64,000 bases of DNA from Haloarchaeobius iranensis (GCF_900103505.1 NZ_FNIA01000004.1:62001-126000), one strand, 5' to 3'; numbered from the stretch's first letter, positions 37,281 to 46,802 are shown. The notes: generated from the letters alone by a model not told the origin. Program-made: numbers and translations.

Positions 37281-38039
37281 ATGACCGACCCGGACACCGT
37301 CGCGGCCGCGATCGCCGACGCCGACGAGGTAGTCGCACTGACCGGCGCGGGCCTCTCCACCGCCTCCGGTATCCCGGACTTCCGGAGCGAGGGCGGCCTC
37401 TGGGACGAGTTCGACGAGCAGGCGTTCACCCTCCGGCGCTACCGCGCACAGCCGGACCGGTTCTGGGCGGACTGGCTCTCGCTGCACGACCACTTCTTCG
37501 ACGGCGAGGTCGCCCCGAACCCGGCCCACGACGCGCTGGCACGACTGGAGGAGACCGGTCACCTCGACGCGCTGCTGACCCAGAACGTCGACGGGCTGCA
37601 CGGCGAGGCCGGCTCCGAGACCGTCGTCCACCTCCACGGCACCGGGACCAGCGCCACCTGCCCGGACTGCGGCGCGTCCATCGCCGTCGAGGCGGCGAGA
37701 GAGCGTGTCGACGCCGGCGCGGGCGCACCGGCCTGCGACTGCGGCGGCGTCTACAAGCCCGACACGGTGCTGTTCGGCGAGCAGCTCCCCCGAACCGCCC
37801 TCCAGGCGGCGAGACGGCGGGCGGAGACGGCCGACGTGTTCCTCGCCGCCGGCTCCTCGCTCACCGTGGACCCGGCCGCCCTGCTGCCCGACAGCGCGCT
37901 CCGGAACGGCGCGACGCTCGTCGTCGTCAACCTCGACCGCACGAAGTACGCGGACCGGGCCGACCACGTCGCCCGCGAGCCCGTCGAGGAGTTCCTGCCC
38001 GCGGTCGCTGACCGGCTCCTCGACGGCGAACACGACTGA
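37281..38039 (+). CDS. Sir2-family NAD-dependent protein deacylase (sirtuin)
   Basis: A 252-residue sirtuin. GAGLSTASGIPDFRSEGG at 22-39 and TQNVDGLHGEA at about 100-110 form the NAD-binding site; catalytic His119 lies in HLHG. Zinc ligands are CPDC (127, 130) and CDC (152, 154). GSSLTVDPAA and VVNLDRTKYADRADH complete the Rossmann domain. It removes acetyl or longer acyl groups from lysines using NAD; archaeal targets include Alba-like and metabolic proteins. The ATG at 37281 follows GCTTTACC at about 37251-37258. Convergent with the rhodanese lipoprotein. Confidence 0.94.
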   Translation: MTDPDTVAAAIADADEVVALTGAGLSTASGIPDFRSEGGLWDEFDEQAFTLRRYRAQPDRFWADWLSLHDHFFDGEVAPNPAHDALARLEETGHLDALLTQNVDGLHGEAGSETVVHLHGTGTSATCPDCGASIAVEAARERVDAGAGAPACDCGGVYKPDTVLFGEQLPRTALQAARRRAETADVFLAAGSSLTVDPAALLPDSALRNGATLVVVNLDRTKYADRADHVAREPVEEFLPAVADRLLDGEHD

Positions 38040-38047
38040 CCCGTCAC

Positions 38048-38965
38048 TCAGTCCCCGGCCAGCCGCGCGGTGACGACGGTGCTCGTCAGCTCGTCGAGCG
38101 TGGCGGTGACGGTGTAGTCCGGTGTCTCGACCTGTAGCCTGGACGCCGGCGTGACGTCCGCGAACCGGACGTGGACCTCGTAGCTGCCGTCGCGCTGGAC
38201 CGGTGCGGCCTCGACCCGGTCGCTCCCGACGTGGCGCGCCAGGACCATCTCGCCGGCGTACCCCGGTCGGGTCCGGCCCTGAATCCGGTAGAGGGTGCGG
38301 TTCGACGCGTCGGACCCGACGACGGGATAGGACTGGTCGACCCACTCGAAGAAGCCCTCGTCGATGACGGAGACGTTCTCGTAGCCCGCAGCCTGGAGTT
38401 CCGCCGCTCGCATCGAGGAGAGGTGGTGCGGGCAGCCGCAGTAGCAGACGATACGCTCGTCGGTCGCCCAGTCCCCGACGTGGGTGTCGTCGATGCCGGC
38501 CCCGACCGGGCTCGCGACCGCGCCGAGGATGTGCGATTCTCGGTACTGGCTCAGCCCGCGTGCGTCGGCGACCCGGACCTCCTGACGCGCCCACCAGTAG
38601 TGGACGTCCTCGATGGGTGCCAGCTGTATCTGCTCGCCGTCGACGTCGATGGTCCGGTAGCTCGACGTGTCGACCTCGCGCTCCGCGGGTACCTCCGCGG
38701 GCTCCGGCGGGAAGCCGTCGGTCGGGTTCGGGTCGCCGGGGTTCGCGGTCACGTCGCGCGGGGAGTCGGGCGAGCCGCCCGAGGCGGTCCCGTCCCCGCC
38801 GATCTCCTCCGGCGTGTTCGCGTCGGTCGTCCCGCTGGTCGCCTCCGTCGGGGCCGCCGTGCCTGTCGTCGGGTCCGTCCCAGCGGGGTCGTCCCCTTCA
38901 CCCAGACAGCCGGCCAGACTACCGAGCGCGACCAGACCGGAGCCGAGCAGGGCGCGTCGTTTCAT
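38048..38965 (-). CDS. Lipoprotein with rhodanese-like domain
   Basis: A 305-residue secreted protein. MKRRALLGSGLVALGSLAGCLGE is a Tat-like lipoprotein signal with lipobox LAGC. An acidic Thr/Gly/Pro-rich spacer of about 75 residues follows. Residues about 120-215 are a rhodanese-like domain: VRVADARGLSQYRESHILGA and IVCYCGCPHHLSSMRAAELQAAGYENV, where the Cys-rich loop CYCGCPHH holds the active-site cysteine. A beta-rich C-terminal domain follows. Rhodaneses transfer sulfur; the extracytoplasmic location suggests a role in sulfur or cyanide handling or in redox sensing. The substrate is not visible. Confidence 0.87.
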   Translation of the reverse strand: MKRRALLGSGLVALGSLAGCLGEGDDPAGTDPTTGTAAPTEATSGTTDANTPEEIGGDGTASGGSPDSPRDVTANPGDPNPTDGFPPEPAEVPAEREVDTSSYRTIDVDGEQIQLAPIEDVHYWWARQEVRVADARGLSQYRESHILGAVASPVGAGIDDTHVGDWATDERIVCYCGCPHHLSSMRAAELQAAGYENVSVIDEGFFEWVDQSYPVVGSDASNRTLYRIQGRTRPGYAGEMVLARHVGSDRVEAAPVQRDGSYEVHVRFADVTPASRLQVETPDYTVTATLDELTSTVVTARLAGD

Positions 38966-39055
38966 ATCGGGGAAATCTGGCCGGAACAAAAAATGCGTTC
39001 CGGTCAGGGAACGGGTATCAGGACGTTCAGGGGTCACCCGATCCGTCAGGTCCCC

Positions 39056-40243
39056 TCAACTGCTCCGGATGGTGGATTCGTCGACGTCGTCGACGGCGTC
39101 GTAGCCCGCGAGCGCGACGGTCAGGTCGAGGTCCGCGAGGAAGTTCTCGCAGACCGTCGCCACGCCGTCCTCGCCGGCGAGCGCCAGCCCGTACACCCAT
39201 GGACGACCGACCGAGACCGCGTCGGCGCCGAGCGCGAGCGCGACCAGGGCGTCGGCACCGCGGCGGATACCCGAGTCGAAGACGACGGTGGCCTCCTCGT
39301 CGACAGCCTCGACGATGCCGGGGAGCTGGTCGAGCGCGGCGACTGCGTTGTCGACCTGTCGCCCACCGTGGTTCGAGACGACGACGCCCCGCGCACCGTT
39401 GTCGAGGGCCGCGCTCGCGTCGTCCGGGTGGAGGATACCCTTCACGACCACCGGCAGGTCCGTCAGCTCGGCGATCCAGGCGAGGTCGTCCCAGGTGAGC
39501 GTGGCGTCGGAGAACACCTGCACGAACTCCTGGGCTGCGGCCCGCGGGTTCTCCTCGGGCGGCTGCGCGAGACGGTCGCGGAACACCGGGTCGCTGGTGT
39601 AGTTCGCGATGCCGTCGCCGTCGAGGAACGGCAGGAAGCCGCGGTCGAGGTCGCGCTCGCGCCAGCCCAGATGTGGCGTGTCGAGGGTCACGACGATGGC
39701 GTCGTAGCCGGCGTCCTCGGCGCGCTGGACCAGGCTCCGCGTCAGCTCGCGGTCCTCGCTGGCGTAGAGCTGGAACCACTTCGGTGTCTCACCCAGCGCG
39801 TCGGCGACGTCCTCCAGTGGCTCGGAGGCCTGCGTCGAGCAGACGTACGGAACATCCCACTGGGCCGCCGCCCGGGCGCTCGCGAGGTCGCCATCCTCGT
39901 GGACGATGCCCTGGGCGCCGATAGGTGCGAGGAGGACGGGGGCCGCGAACTCCTGTCCGGGCACGGTCGTCGAGAGGTCACGCGTCCCCGTGTCGCGCAT
40001 GACCCGCGGGCCGATGCGGTAGTCGTCGAACGCCCGTCGGTTGGCCCGCATCGTGGACTCCCCGCCGGCCCCGCCGGCGACGTAGTCGTACGCCCGACCG
40101 TCCAGCTCCTCCCGGGCGCGCTCGGCGAGGCGGTCCGGGTCCGCGGGGAGATCCGGCACGGACCCCGTGAGCATCCCGGTCGTGTAGACGCTCGTCTGTC
40201 GGTGCCGTCCGTACGGAGTCGAGGCGTCCTCGTCGTCGACCAT
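39056..40243 (-). CDS. FMN-dependent alpha-hydroxy-acid oxidase/dehydrogenase (lactate oxidase family)
   Basis: A 395-residue TIM-barrel flavoenzyme. VSNHGGRQVDNA carries the catalytic His and Arg, VVVKGILHPDDA the conserved Lys, and VVFDSGIRRGADALVALALGADAVSVGRPWVYGLA the FMN phosphate-binding loops. Family members oxidise L-lactate, glycolate or other 2-hydroxy acids, or isomerise isopentenyl diphosphate. The order of motifs fits the lactate oxidase/monooxygenase branch. The N-terminal 30 residues (up to TGMLTGSVPD) are weakly conserved, so the exact start is less certain. Single gene, convergent with none. Confidence 0.92.
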   Translation of the reverse strand: MVDDEDASTPYGRHRQTSVYTTGMLTGSVPDLPADPDRLAERAREELDGRAYDYVAGGAGGESTMRANRRAFDDYRIGPRVMRDTGTRDLSTTVPGQEFAAPVLLAPIGAQGIVHEDGDLASARAAAQWDVPYVCSTQASEPLEDVADALGETPKWFQLYASEDRELTRSLVQRAEDAGYDAIVVTLDTPHLGWRERDLDRGFLPFLDGDGIANYTSDPVFRDRLAQPPEENPRAAAQEFVQVFSDATLTWDDLAWIAELTDLPVVVKGILHPDDASAALDNGARGVVVSNHGGRQVDNAVAALDQLPGIVEAVDEEATVVFDSGIRRGADALVALALGADAVSVGRPWVYGLALAGEDGVATVCENFLADLDLTVALAGYDAVDDVDESTIRSS

Positions 40244-40299
40244 ACGGAGGGGTCGCTCGGTCGTCGCATCAGTCTAGGGTCGCTCTCCCGCCCTGGAGC

Positions 40300-41394
40300 C
40301 TACACCGGGCCGGGCGAGCCGTCGTCGGCCCCGTCGGTGGGCCTGTCCCCCTCGAAGCCGTCCCCGTCGTCGAACCCGCCGGGGCCGCCTCCGTCGCCGG
40401 GGGTCGCGCCGCCCGAGCCGCCCGCGTCGGACGGCCGGCGGTCAGCGACGAGGTCGTAGCCCGGCAGGATGTCACCGAGGACGAGCAGTGCGTGGTACCG
40501 GTGGTAGGACTCGACGGGCACGAGGACCACGGCCCAGACCGCGAACAGCGCGGCGACGTAGACGGTGCCGACCACGACGAAGGTGGCGGCGACGAGCAGG
40601 CCACTGGTCGCCGAGAGCACCTCGGCGACGGCGAACACGACCAGTGCGGCCGGGAGGAGCAGGACGAGCGCGGTCACGCCGAGCACCATCGCGGCCGCGG
40701 TGCCGCTCACGAGCCTGATGACGTAGTTGATGACCGCGAACCCGATGTACTCGACCGTCTCGTCGGTGATGGACGGCCAGAGGGTCCGCCAGCCGTCGAG
40801 GACCCCGCAGTCGTCCGCGAGCATCACCGGGACGACGAAGACGCTCGTGAACCCGTTGACGATGCCGACGACGAACGCGAGGACGAACAGGAGCGGGATA
40901 GCGGCCAGCAGCAGGATGAGGCCGAGCTCGACCCCGTTTCCAGCCAGGACGGGGAAGAGGAACGCCGCGACGAGCCCGACGACGACCAGCAGCATCGGCA
41001 GGGTCACGGCGAGCCGGAAGCCGAACAGGCGGAGGCCGCGCCGCCAGTACTCGCGGAAGTGGCGTCTGATCCGTACCTCGCCCGAGACGAGCGCCTCGAC
41101 GAAGACGAACTCCATGGCCGCGCCGACGACGCCGAAGAGGAGGAAGAACCCGACGACCAGTGCGACCAGGGCGATGACGGCGGGCAGCAGCAGACCCTCC
41201 TCTACGATACCGCCGGCGTCGACGGTGCCGGACGGCTGGGCGAAGTTGAAGGCGTAGGACGGGAAGCGGGCACCGCCACTGACGAACAGCACCACGAGCG
41301 CGAGCTTGAGCCAGTGACGGAGGTCGAAGGGCAACAGGAGCCCCTTCGTCACGTCGATGGCGTCGTCTAGTTCGTCTACTGCGTGGAGGGACAT
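40300..41394 (-). CDS. Polytopic membrane protein, unknown function
   Basis: A 364-residue protein with about six to eight membrane helices (LKLALVVLFVSGGA; VIALVALVVGFFLLFGVVGAAMEFVFV; LAVTLPMLLVVVGLVAAFLFP; ALFAVWAVVLVPVES). It opens MSLHAVDELDDAIDVTKGLLLPFDLRHWLKLAL, and the architecture resembles a haloarchaeal family of DUF4013/DUF7544 type. The C-terminal 60 residues are disordered, rich in Gly, Asp and Pro. The start at 41394 is preferred to 41421 because of the conserved opening. Probably a structural or transport membrane protein; no motif tells. Confidence 0.8.
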   Translation of the reverse strand: MSLHAVDELDDAIDVTKGLLLPFDLRHWLKLALVVLFVSGGARFPSYAFNFAQPSGTVDAGGIVEEGLLLPAVIALVALVVGFFLLFGVVGAAMEFVFVEALVSGEVRIRRHFREYWRRGLRLFGFRLAVTLPMLLVVVGLVAAFLFPVLAGNGVELGLILLLAAIPLLFVLAFVVGIVNGFTSVFVVPVMLADDCGVLDGWRTLWPSITDETVEYIGFAVINYVIRLVSGTAAAMVLGVTALVLLLPAALVVFAVAEVLSATSGLLVAATFVVVGTVYVAALFAVWAVVLVPVESYHRYHALLVLGDILPGYDLVADRRPSDAGGSGGATPGDGGGPGGFDDGDGFEGDRPTDGADDGSPGPV

Positions 41395-41501
41395 GCACGA
41401 GCAATTCGCCGGGACCACCATAGATGTACCGGAGAGCCGACAGGAACGGCTGTCGAACCCGGAACACGTTTCCGCCGACCGGCCGTGGTGACTACCATTC
41501 G

Positions 41502-42500
41502 ATGGCAGACGTACGACGGATACAGGTCTCCGGCGGGTCGGACGGCAGTGCGGAGGGCGGCAACAGCGCGTACCTGCTCCCGGACGAGAAGGTCCTCGTC
41601 GACCCGGGGCCGCCGACCGAGTCGGCGTGGGACCGCCTCCGCGACGGTGTCACCGCCGCCGGACTCGCGCTCGAGGCCATCGACCACGTCCTCGTCACCC
41701 ATTGGCACGCCGACCACACCGGGAACGCGGCACGTCTCCACGAGGCCGCCGACGCGACCCTCGCGATGCACGCACACGACGCGCCGCTCGTGGCCGACTA
41801 CGCAGCCGAGCGCGCGCGCCGCCTCGACCGCGACGCAGCCACGCTCGAACGCTGGGGGGTCCCCGCGGACCAGGTCGCGACGCTGGTCGACTTCGACAGC
41901 CCCTCGCCGGTGCCGGACTCGGTTCCCGTGCGCGAACTCGCGGACGGTGAGACGGTCGCCGGAATCGAGGTCCTCCACACACCCGGCCACACGGCCGGGC
42001 ACGCCGCCTTCGTGCTCGACGACGTGGGGTTCGTCGGCGACGCCGTCCTGCGGACCTGCACGCCGAACGTCGGCGGTGGCGACACCCGGCAGGACGACCC
42101 GCTGACGGCGTACCGACGGACCCTCTCACGGCTCGAAGCGCGGGTCGAGGTCGCCCGGCCCGGCCACGGCGGGTCGTTCCCGCTCGCGCCACGCGCCGCG
42201 GAACTGCGCGCGCACCACCGCGAGCGCTCCGGCCGCGCGCTCGCTGCACTCGCGGCCGTGGAGCCGGCGACACCGTGGGCACTCGCCGAGCGCCTGTTCG
42301 GCGAGATGGCGGGCTACCACGTCAAGTTCGGTGCCGGCGAGGCGTATGCACACCTCGAACACCTCCGGAGCGCCGGGCTCGTCGCCCGGGTCGCGGACGA
42401 CCCGCTCGCGTACGAGACCGCCCACGATGCAGCAGGCGACGACCCCGAGAGGCTCGCCGACGCAGCGGCCGGGGTCTGGAACGCCGACGCACCGGACTGA
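41502..42500 (+). CDS. Metallo-beta-lactamase-fold hydrolase
   Basis: A 332-residue MBL-fold protein. THWHADHTGNAAR is the HxHxDH zinc motif, HTPGHTAGHAAF and VGDAVL give the third His and the bridging Asp, and ARPGHGG the last His. A C-terminal region of about 90 residues with a winged-helix look (WALAERLFGEMAGYHVKFGAGEAYAHLEHLRSAGLV) follows, as in LACTB2-like hydrolases, some of which act on nucleic acids. The ATG at 41502 starts after CCATTC. The FabG-like gene follows 65 bases downstream on the same strand. Confidence 0.9.
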   Translation: MADVRRIQVSGGSDGSAEGGNSAYLLPDEKVLVDPGPPTESAWDRLRDGVTAAGLALEAIDHVLVTHWHADHTGNAARLHEAADATLAMHAHDAPLVADYAAERARRLDRDAATLERWGVPADQVATLVDFDSPSPVPDSVPVRELADGETVAGIEVLHTPGHTAGHAAFVLDDVGFVGDAVLRTCTPNVGGGDTRQDDPLTAYRRTLSRLEARVEVARPGHGGSFPLAPRAAELRAHHRERSGRALAALAAVEPATPWALAERLFGEMAGYHVKFGAGEAYAHLEHLRSAGLVARVADDPLAYETAHDAAGDDPERLADAAAGVWNADAPD

Positions 42501-42565
42501 CCCGAGACGCCGGCCGAGGTCGCCGGTACCGCAACCCCGAAGCGACCGCCCCCCGTGGAGCCGGT

Positions 42566-43294
42566 ATGCCAGCAGCAGTCGTCACCGGCTCCTCACGAGG
42601 GCTCGGCCGCGCGATCGCGCTCCGCTTCGCCAGCGACGGCTACGACGTCGCGGTGAACTACCACAGCAGCGACGAGGCCGCCGCCCAGGTGGCCGACGTG
42701 GTCCGCGAGCGCGGGCAGGAGGCCGTCGTCGTCGGCGCGGACGTCTCGGACCCCGATGGTGCCTCGCGGCTCGTCGAGACCGCGGCCGACGCGTTCGGCG
42801 GCGTCGACCACGTCGTCAACAACGCCGGCATCGACCAGCACGTCTACACCGAATCGCTCTCGCCGGGCGACTTCGACCGTATCATGGACGTGAACGTCAA
42901 CTCGGCGTTCAACGTCACGAAGGCCGCGCTCCCGTATCTGGAGGCCTCCGACGACGACCCGTCGGTGACGAACGTCTCCTCCATCCTCGCACACACCGGC
43001 GCGCCCGTCGAGTGCCACTACGCGGCCTCCAAGGGCGCGCTCATCTCGTTGACCCGGAGCCACGCGGGGGACTTCGCGCCCGAAATCCGCGTCAACGCCA
43101 TCGCGCCCGGCCACATCGAGACGGACATGACCGCCGACCGGACGCCCGAGGAGAAGGCCGAGGAGCTGGCGGGAATCCCGGTCGGCCACTTCGGGCAGCC
43201 CGAGGACATCGCCGAGGCGGCGGCGTACCTGCGCGACGCGACGTTCGTGACGGGCGAGACGCTGAACGTGAACGGTGGCGAACGGATGGGCTGA
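42566..43294 (+). CDS. SDR-family 3-oxoacyl-ACP reductase-like protein (FabG-like)
   Basis: A 242-residue reductase. TGSSRGLGRA at 7-16 binds NAD(P); NNAGID, the catalytic Ser (NVSSILAH) and Tyr-x3-Lys (HYAASKGAL) near 151-155 are present; the C-terminus VTGETLNVNGGERMG is typical of FabG-like enzymes. It should reduce a 3-ketoacyl thioester or a related ketone. In haloarchaea such genes often serve polyhydroxyalkanoate or general ketone reduction because bacterial-type fatty acid synthesis is limited. It follows the MBL hydrolase gene and precedes a repeat-containing intergenic region. Confidence 0.92.
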   Translation: MPAAVVTGSSRGLGRAIALRFASDGYDVAVNYHSSDEAAAQVADVVRERGQEAVVVGADVSDPDGASRLVETAADAFGGVDHVVNNAGIDQHVYTESLSPGDFDRIMDVNVNSAFNVTKAALPYLEASDDDPSVTNVSSILAHTGAPVECHYAASKGALISLTRSHAGDFAPEIRVNAIAPGHIETDMTADRTPEEKAEELAGIPVGHFGQPEDIAEAAAYLRDATFVTGETLNVNGGERMG

Positions 43295-43669
43295 GAGTAG
43301 TAGGCGGCTCGGGTTACGACTGGACGGGAAGATTCTCCGTCGTGGGAGTTGCTTGCACCACAGACAGCCAGAAAGCCCCGAGCGTCTCGACTCCCAGGAC
43401 TCGCTGCGCTCCTCGTACCTGCGGTGCTTGCTTCGTCCGGGTTCGTCGAGACGCTCGCCCCTTTCAGTCCTGCCCCCGCACAGCACCGCACCTCACTCCT
43501 CCCCAGCCGATTCGCTCGGTCGCAGTACTCCACGGCTCGCTCCGCTCGCCGTTCCGTCTGGAGACACTCCCTCGCTCATCCCTCGCACGAGTGCAGCGAG
43601 CGGCCTCACTTCGTTCGGCACGCTCGCCAGCCGTGCGCCACACCAATCGGTTGCCAGAACCCGCGTCGC
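43295..43669. other. Intergenic region without a credible gene
   Basis: These 375 bases between FabG-like and aminotransferase genes have open frames on both strands, but none looks coding: all are Arg/Ser-rich shadows without a promoter. The region has many short direct repeats of CTCGCT/GCTCG type (for example 43535-43625), as seen in non-coding haloarchaeal DNA, and holds the dispersed repeat copy B at 43474-43508. Confidence 0.6.
43474..43508 (+). repeat. Dispersed intergenic repeat, copy B
   Basis: It contains CGCACAGCACCGCACCTCAC, part of a 23-bp block identical to copy A at 11756-11778 (opposite orientation), then CCCAGCC after a 3-base indel relative to copy A. Its flanks are non-coding. 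I infer a repeat family of the chromosome. Confidence 0.7.
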
Positions 43670-44830
43670 CTACCGGTCCCGGTACGCACGCAGCCCGGCT
43701 TCCAGCCGGTCGAAGCCCTCGTGCAGCCGTTCCTCGGAGTTGGCGAAGGAGAGCCGGAGCCGGCCCTGCCCGGTGTCGCCGAAGCCGCTGCCGGGCGCGA
43801 GGACGACGCCGTGCTCGCGCAGGAGGAACTTCGCGAGGGCGAGGTCGTCCTCGACGCCGGGGTCGAGGAAAGCGTAGAACGCACCCTCCGGCCGCGGCGC
43901 GGTGAGCCCGTCGATGCCGTCGATGCGGTCGACGACGAGGTCGCGGCGTGACTCGAAGGCGTCGTACATCGCCTCGACGGGCTCCTGGGGGCCCGTGAGC
44001 GCGGCGACGGCGGCGTGCTGGGCGACACTGGAGGCGCAGGCAGTCGTGGACTCGTGGGTCTTCACGACCTGGTCGATGAGGTGCGAGTCGCCGGCGAGCC
44101 AGCCGAGCCGCCAGCCCGTCATCGCGTACGTCTTCGAGCACGAGCCGACGGTGAGGACGTGGTCCGGGTGGCCTGTGTGCGCGGCGATGCCCGTCGGATC
44201 GCCGTCGTAGGCCAGTCCGAGGTACACCTCGTCGGCGACGACGTACGCGTCGTGGTCGGCGGCGGCCTCGACGACGGCGCGGCACTCCTCGGGGTCGAAG
44301 ACGCGCCCGGTCGGGTTCGACGGCGTGGTGAGCACGACCGCGGCTGTGTCCGCGCCAATCGCGTCGATGACGCGGTCGGCGTCGAGCGCGTAGCCGTCCT
44401 CGGCGGGCATCGGCACCTCGACGAACTCGCCGTCGGCGAGCGTCGCCTGCGTCTCGTAGTTCGGCCAGGTCGGGCCGGGAACGACGAGCTCCTCGCCGGG
44501 GCCGACGGTGGCGAGAACGGCGAGGTGGAGCGCCTCCATCCCGCCGACGGTGACACAGACCTCGTCAGGGTCGTGGTCGACGCCGTACTGTTCACGCATC
44601 GTGTCCGCGATGGCCCGACGGCACTCGGGGAGTCCGGCGTTCGCGGTGTAGTGTGTCCGCCCGGCGCGGGCGGCCTCGCTGGCTGCGTCGACGACGTGTG
44701 GCGGGGTGTCGAAGTCCGGTTCGCCGACCTCCAGCCTGACGAGGTCGCCGTCGTGTTGCTCGGCGAGGTCGAACATGACCCTGATGCTCGACCGCTCGAC
44801 CGCCTGGACGCGCTCCGTTGGCCCTACCAT
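43670..44830 (-). CDS. PLP-dependent aminotransferase, class I/II
   Basis: A 386-residue fold-type I aminotransferase. VGEPDFDTPPHVVDAA and TPSNPTGRVF are typical; the PLP-binding Lys is about residue 234 in GSCSKTYAMTGWRLGWLAG; Arg in RLRLSFANSEE binds the substrate carboxylate. It resembles the aspartate/aromatic-type subgroup I-gamma, for which amino donors are aspartate, alanine or aromatic amino acids. The specific substrate is not visible. It lies alone between non-coding DNA and the MBL gene; the ATG at 44830 begins MVGPTERVQAVERS. Confidence 0.93.
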   Translation of the reverse strand: MVGPTERVQAVERSSIRVMFDLAEQHDGDLVRLEVGEPDFDTPPHVVDAASEAARAGRTHYTANAGLPECRRAIADTMREQYGVDHDPDEVCVTVGGMEALHLAVLATVGPGEELVVPGPTWPNYETQATLADGEFVEVPMPAEDGYALDADRVIDAIGADTAAVVLTTPSNPTGRVFDPEECRAVVEAAADHDAYVVADEVYLGLAYDGDPTGIAAHTGHPDHVLTVGSCSKTYAMTGWRLGWLAGDSHLIDQVVKTHESTTACASSVAQHAAVAALTGPQEPVEAMYDAFESRRDLVVDRIDGIDGLTAPRPEGAFYAFLDPGVEDDLALAKFLLREHGVVLAPGSGFGDTGQGRLRLSFANSEERLHEGFDRLEAGLRAYRDR

Positions 44831-44890
44831 ACCTCGGCATGTGCGGGCGGCGAGAAAAGCGATTGGGAGCCGGTGGTCTGGACGGGAGCG

Positions 44891-45679
44891 TCAGAGCGAG
44901 TCGAGCCGGTCGGGTGCCTCCGGGTCGTGGCCGGTCAGCACGACCGCGTCGTGCCGACGGCGCAGGTCGGCGAGCCGGCCCAGGCTGTCGAACCAGTCCG
45001 CCTTGCTCCAGAGCAGCGAGCCGTCCATCGGCCGGCGGTCGGTGACGTTCTCGTCCACGAAACCCACGTCGCCCGCCAGAATTACCGTGTCGGCGTCGCG
45101 GTGCAGTACCGTCGCGACGAGCCCGGGTGAGTGGCCGGGGAGGTGGACGAGGGCGATATCGCGGAACGGCGTGCCGCGGTCGCCGGTGACGAGTCGCCAG
45201 TCGATGTCGTGGTCGAAATCGTCGGCGAGGTAGGCCACGTCACCCGAACCCGTCTTCGCGCTCACGTACGCGAACTCGAACTCCTCCCGGTGGACGTACA
45301 CCGGGACGTCGGTGCCGGCGAAGGCGGAGAGCCCGCCCGCGTGGTCGAGGTGCAGGTGACTCTGGACGACGGCGTCGATGTCTGTGAGTTGGTAGCCCGC
45401 TGCGTCGAGGTCCGCGGCGAGCGGGCGGAGCCCCTCGTGGGTGAACGCGTCGTACAGCCCGGCGGGCCAGTGGCCGTCGGCCGCGTCCGGGTGCGAGCCG
45501 GTGTCCCAGAGGACGGTCGCATCGGGGTGCTCTACGACGACGTTGTAGACTGGGCACTCGACGCGCTCGTGGACGGGGTCGGGTGTCGATGCCGTCCCGA
45601 GGCCCACGTCCTCGAACAGGTAGCCCTCGTCGACGACGAGCCGGCCCCGTCGGACCGGAGTGAGCGAGATGTCGGCCAT
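44891..45679 (-). CDS. MBL-fold hydrolase of the N-acyl-homoserine-lactonase type
   Basis: A 262-residue hydrolase. YNVVVEHPDATVLWDTGSHPD is the usual opening of AHL-lactonase-like proteins; QSHLHLDHAGGLSAF is the HxHxDH zinc motif; HLPGHSPG and ILAGDVGF give the third His and bridging Asp; TGHDPE the last His. The family includes quorum-quenching lactonases and other lactonases or thioesterases; no AHL signalling is known for this organism, so substrate is open. The frame extends to 45772 but the natural start is MADISLTPV at 45679. Divergent from the BtrH-like gene. Confidence 0.88.
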   Translation of the reverse strand: MADISLTPVRRGRLVVDEGYLFEDVGLGTASTPDPVHERVECPVYNVVVEHPDATVLWDTGSHPDAADGHWPAGLYDAFTHEGLRPLAADLDAAGYQLTDIDAVVQSHLHLDHAGGLSAFAGTDVPVYVHREEFEFAYVSAKTGSGDVAYLADDFDHDIDWRLVTGDRGTPFRDIALVHLPGHSPGLVATVLHRDADTVILAGDVGFVDENVTDRRPMDGSLLWSKADWFDSLGRLADLRRRHDAVVLTGHDPEAPDRLDSL

Positions 45680-45803
45680 GGCGTCGGTCGGTGTGCCAGC
45701 ATCCTCAAACCCCGGGGCGTGGGGAGACGGCCGAGAGCCGACGCTCGCCAGAGCGTCGTCGCGTTCCGGCACCGATTTTTACCCTGGCCCCGTCGGCCGA
45801 GTC

Positions 45804-46802
45804 ATGTTGGACGGATTCGAGCACGCGGCGGGGGCCCACTGCGGTTCCACGTCGCTGACCGACGTGGCGACGTACCGGCGCTGGGGGCTCTCCGAACCGA
45901 TGTGCTTCGGCATCGGTGCCGGTCTGGGGTTCAGCTTCATCGAATCCGAGGACGGCCCCACGAAGCAGTTCGTCGGCCGCACGCCGTGGCTGGAGACCGC
46001 CTTCCACGAACACCTCGGCGTCACGGTCGAACAGGGCTCCGGGCAGTCCTTCGAGGCGGCGTGGGACGACGTGACCGCTCACCTGGACGCCGGACGTCCG
46101 GTCCTCCTGTTCGTCGACATCTTCTACCTGCCCTACTACGACTCGGACGTCCACTTCAGCCCGCACGTCGTCGTCGCGGTCGACTACAACGAGGGGTCGG
46201 TGACGCTCGCCGACAGCGAACACGACGACCTCCAGCGGCTCTCGCGGCCGAACCTCCGGCAGGCGATGGGCTCCGAACACGGCTTCTTCGGTGAGCTGAC
46301 GAACGACTGGCTGGTCGCGATGGACGACCCGACCCGGTCCGTCACCGACGCCGCCCGGGACGGCCTCCGGACGACCGCACGGGCGATGCTCGAACCGGAC
46401 TCGCTGACGTGGGCGGGCGACGCGACGAACGGGCTCGACGGCCTGCGCGCGTTCGCCCGCTCGCTCCCCGACTGGCCCGACCTGCCAGACGCCGAGTGGT
46501 GCACCCGGTTCGCGTACCAGAACGTCGAGAAGCGCGGGACCGGGGGGAGCGCCTTCCGCGGCCTGTTCGCTCCGTTCGTCGCGGAGGTCGCGCCCGAACT
46601 CGAGGCGGTCGACGACGCGGTCGTCACGGAGGCCCGCGGCATCGACGACGACTGGGGTGCCGTCGCCCAGCACCTGAAGCGGGCCGGCCTCGCGGACGAC
46701 GCCGAGGAGAGCCAGCGGGCCTACGACGCCGCGAGCGAGGCCCTCCTGGCGGTCGGTGACCGAGAGGAGGAGCTGTACGAACGCCTGCTCGACCGGCTCT
46801 AG
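45804..46802 (+). CDS. BtrH N-terminal-domain protein (DUF4872-type)
   Basis: A 332-residue protein. GFEHAAGAHCGSTSLTDVATYRRWGLSEPMCFGIGAGLGF is the BtrH N-terminal segment with the likely nucleophilic Cys, and FSPHVVVAVDYNEGSVTLADSEHDD has the His and Asp/Asn expected for a papain-like peptidase fold. A C-terminal helical domain follows. BtrH is an acyltransferase in butirosin assembly, but distant members are unassigned; here the gene is not in a biosynthetic cluster. ATTTTTACC at about 45774-45783 is the leaderless TATA box. It overlaps the end of the convergent membrane gene by 4 bases. Confidence 0.85.
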   Translation: MLDGFEHAAGAHCGSTSLTDVATYRRWGLSEPMCFGIGAGLGFSFIESEDGPTKQFVGRTPWLETAFHEHLGVTVEQGSGQSFEAAWDDVTAHLDAGRPVLLFVDIFYLPYYDSDVHFSPHVVVAVDYNEGSVTLADSEHDDLQRLSRPNLRQAMGSEHGFFGELTNDWLVAMDDPTRSVTDAARDGLRTTARAMLEPDSLTWAGDATNGLDGLRAFARSLPDWPDLPDAEWCTRFAYQNVEKRGTGGSAFRGLFAPFVAEVAPELEAVDDAVVTEARGIDDDWGAVAQHLKRAGLADDAEESQRAYDAASEALLAVGDREEELYERLLDRL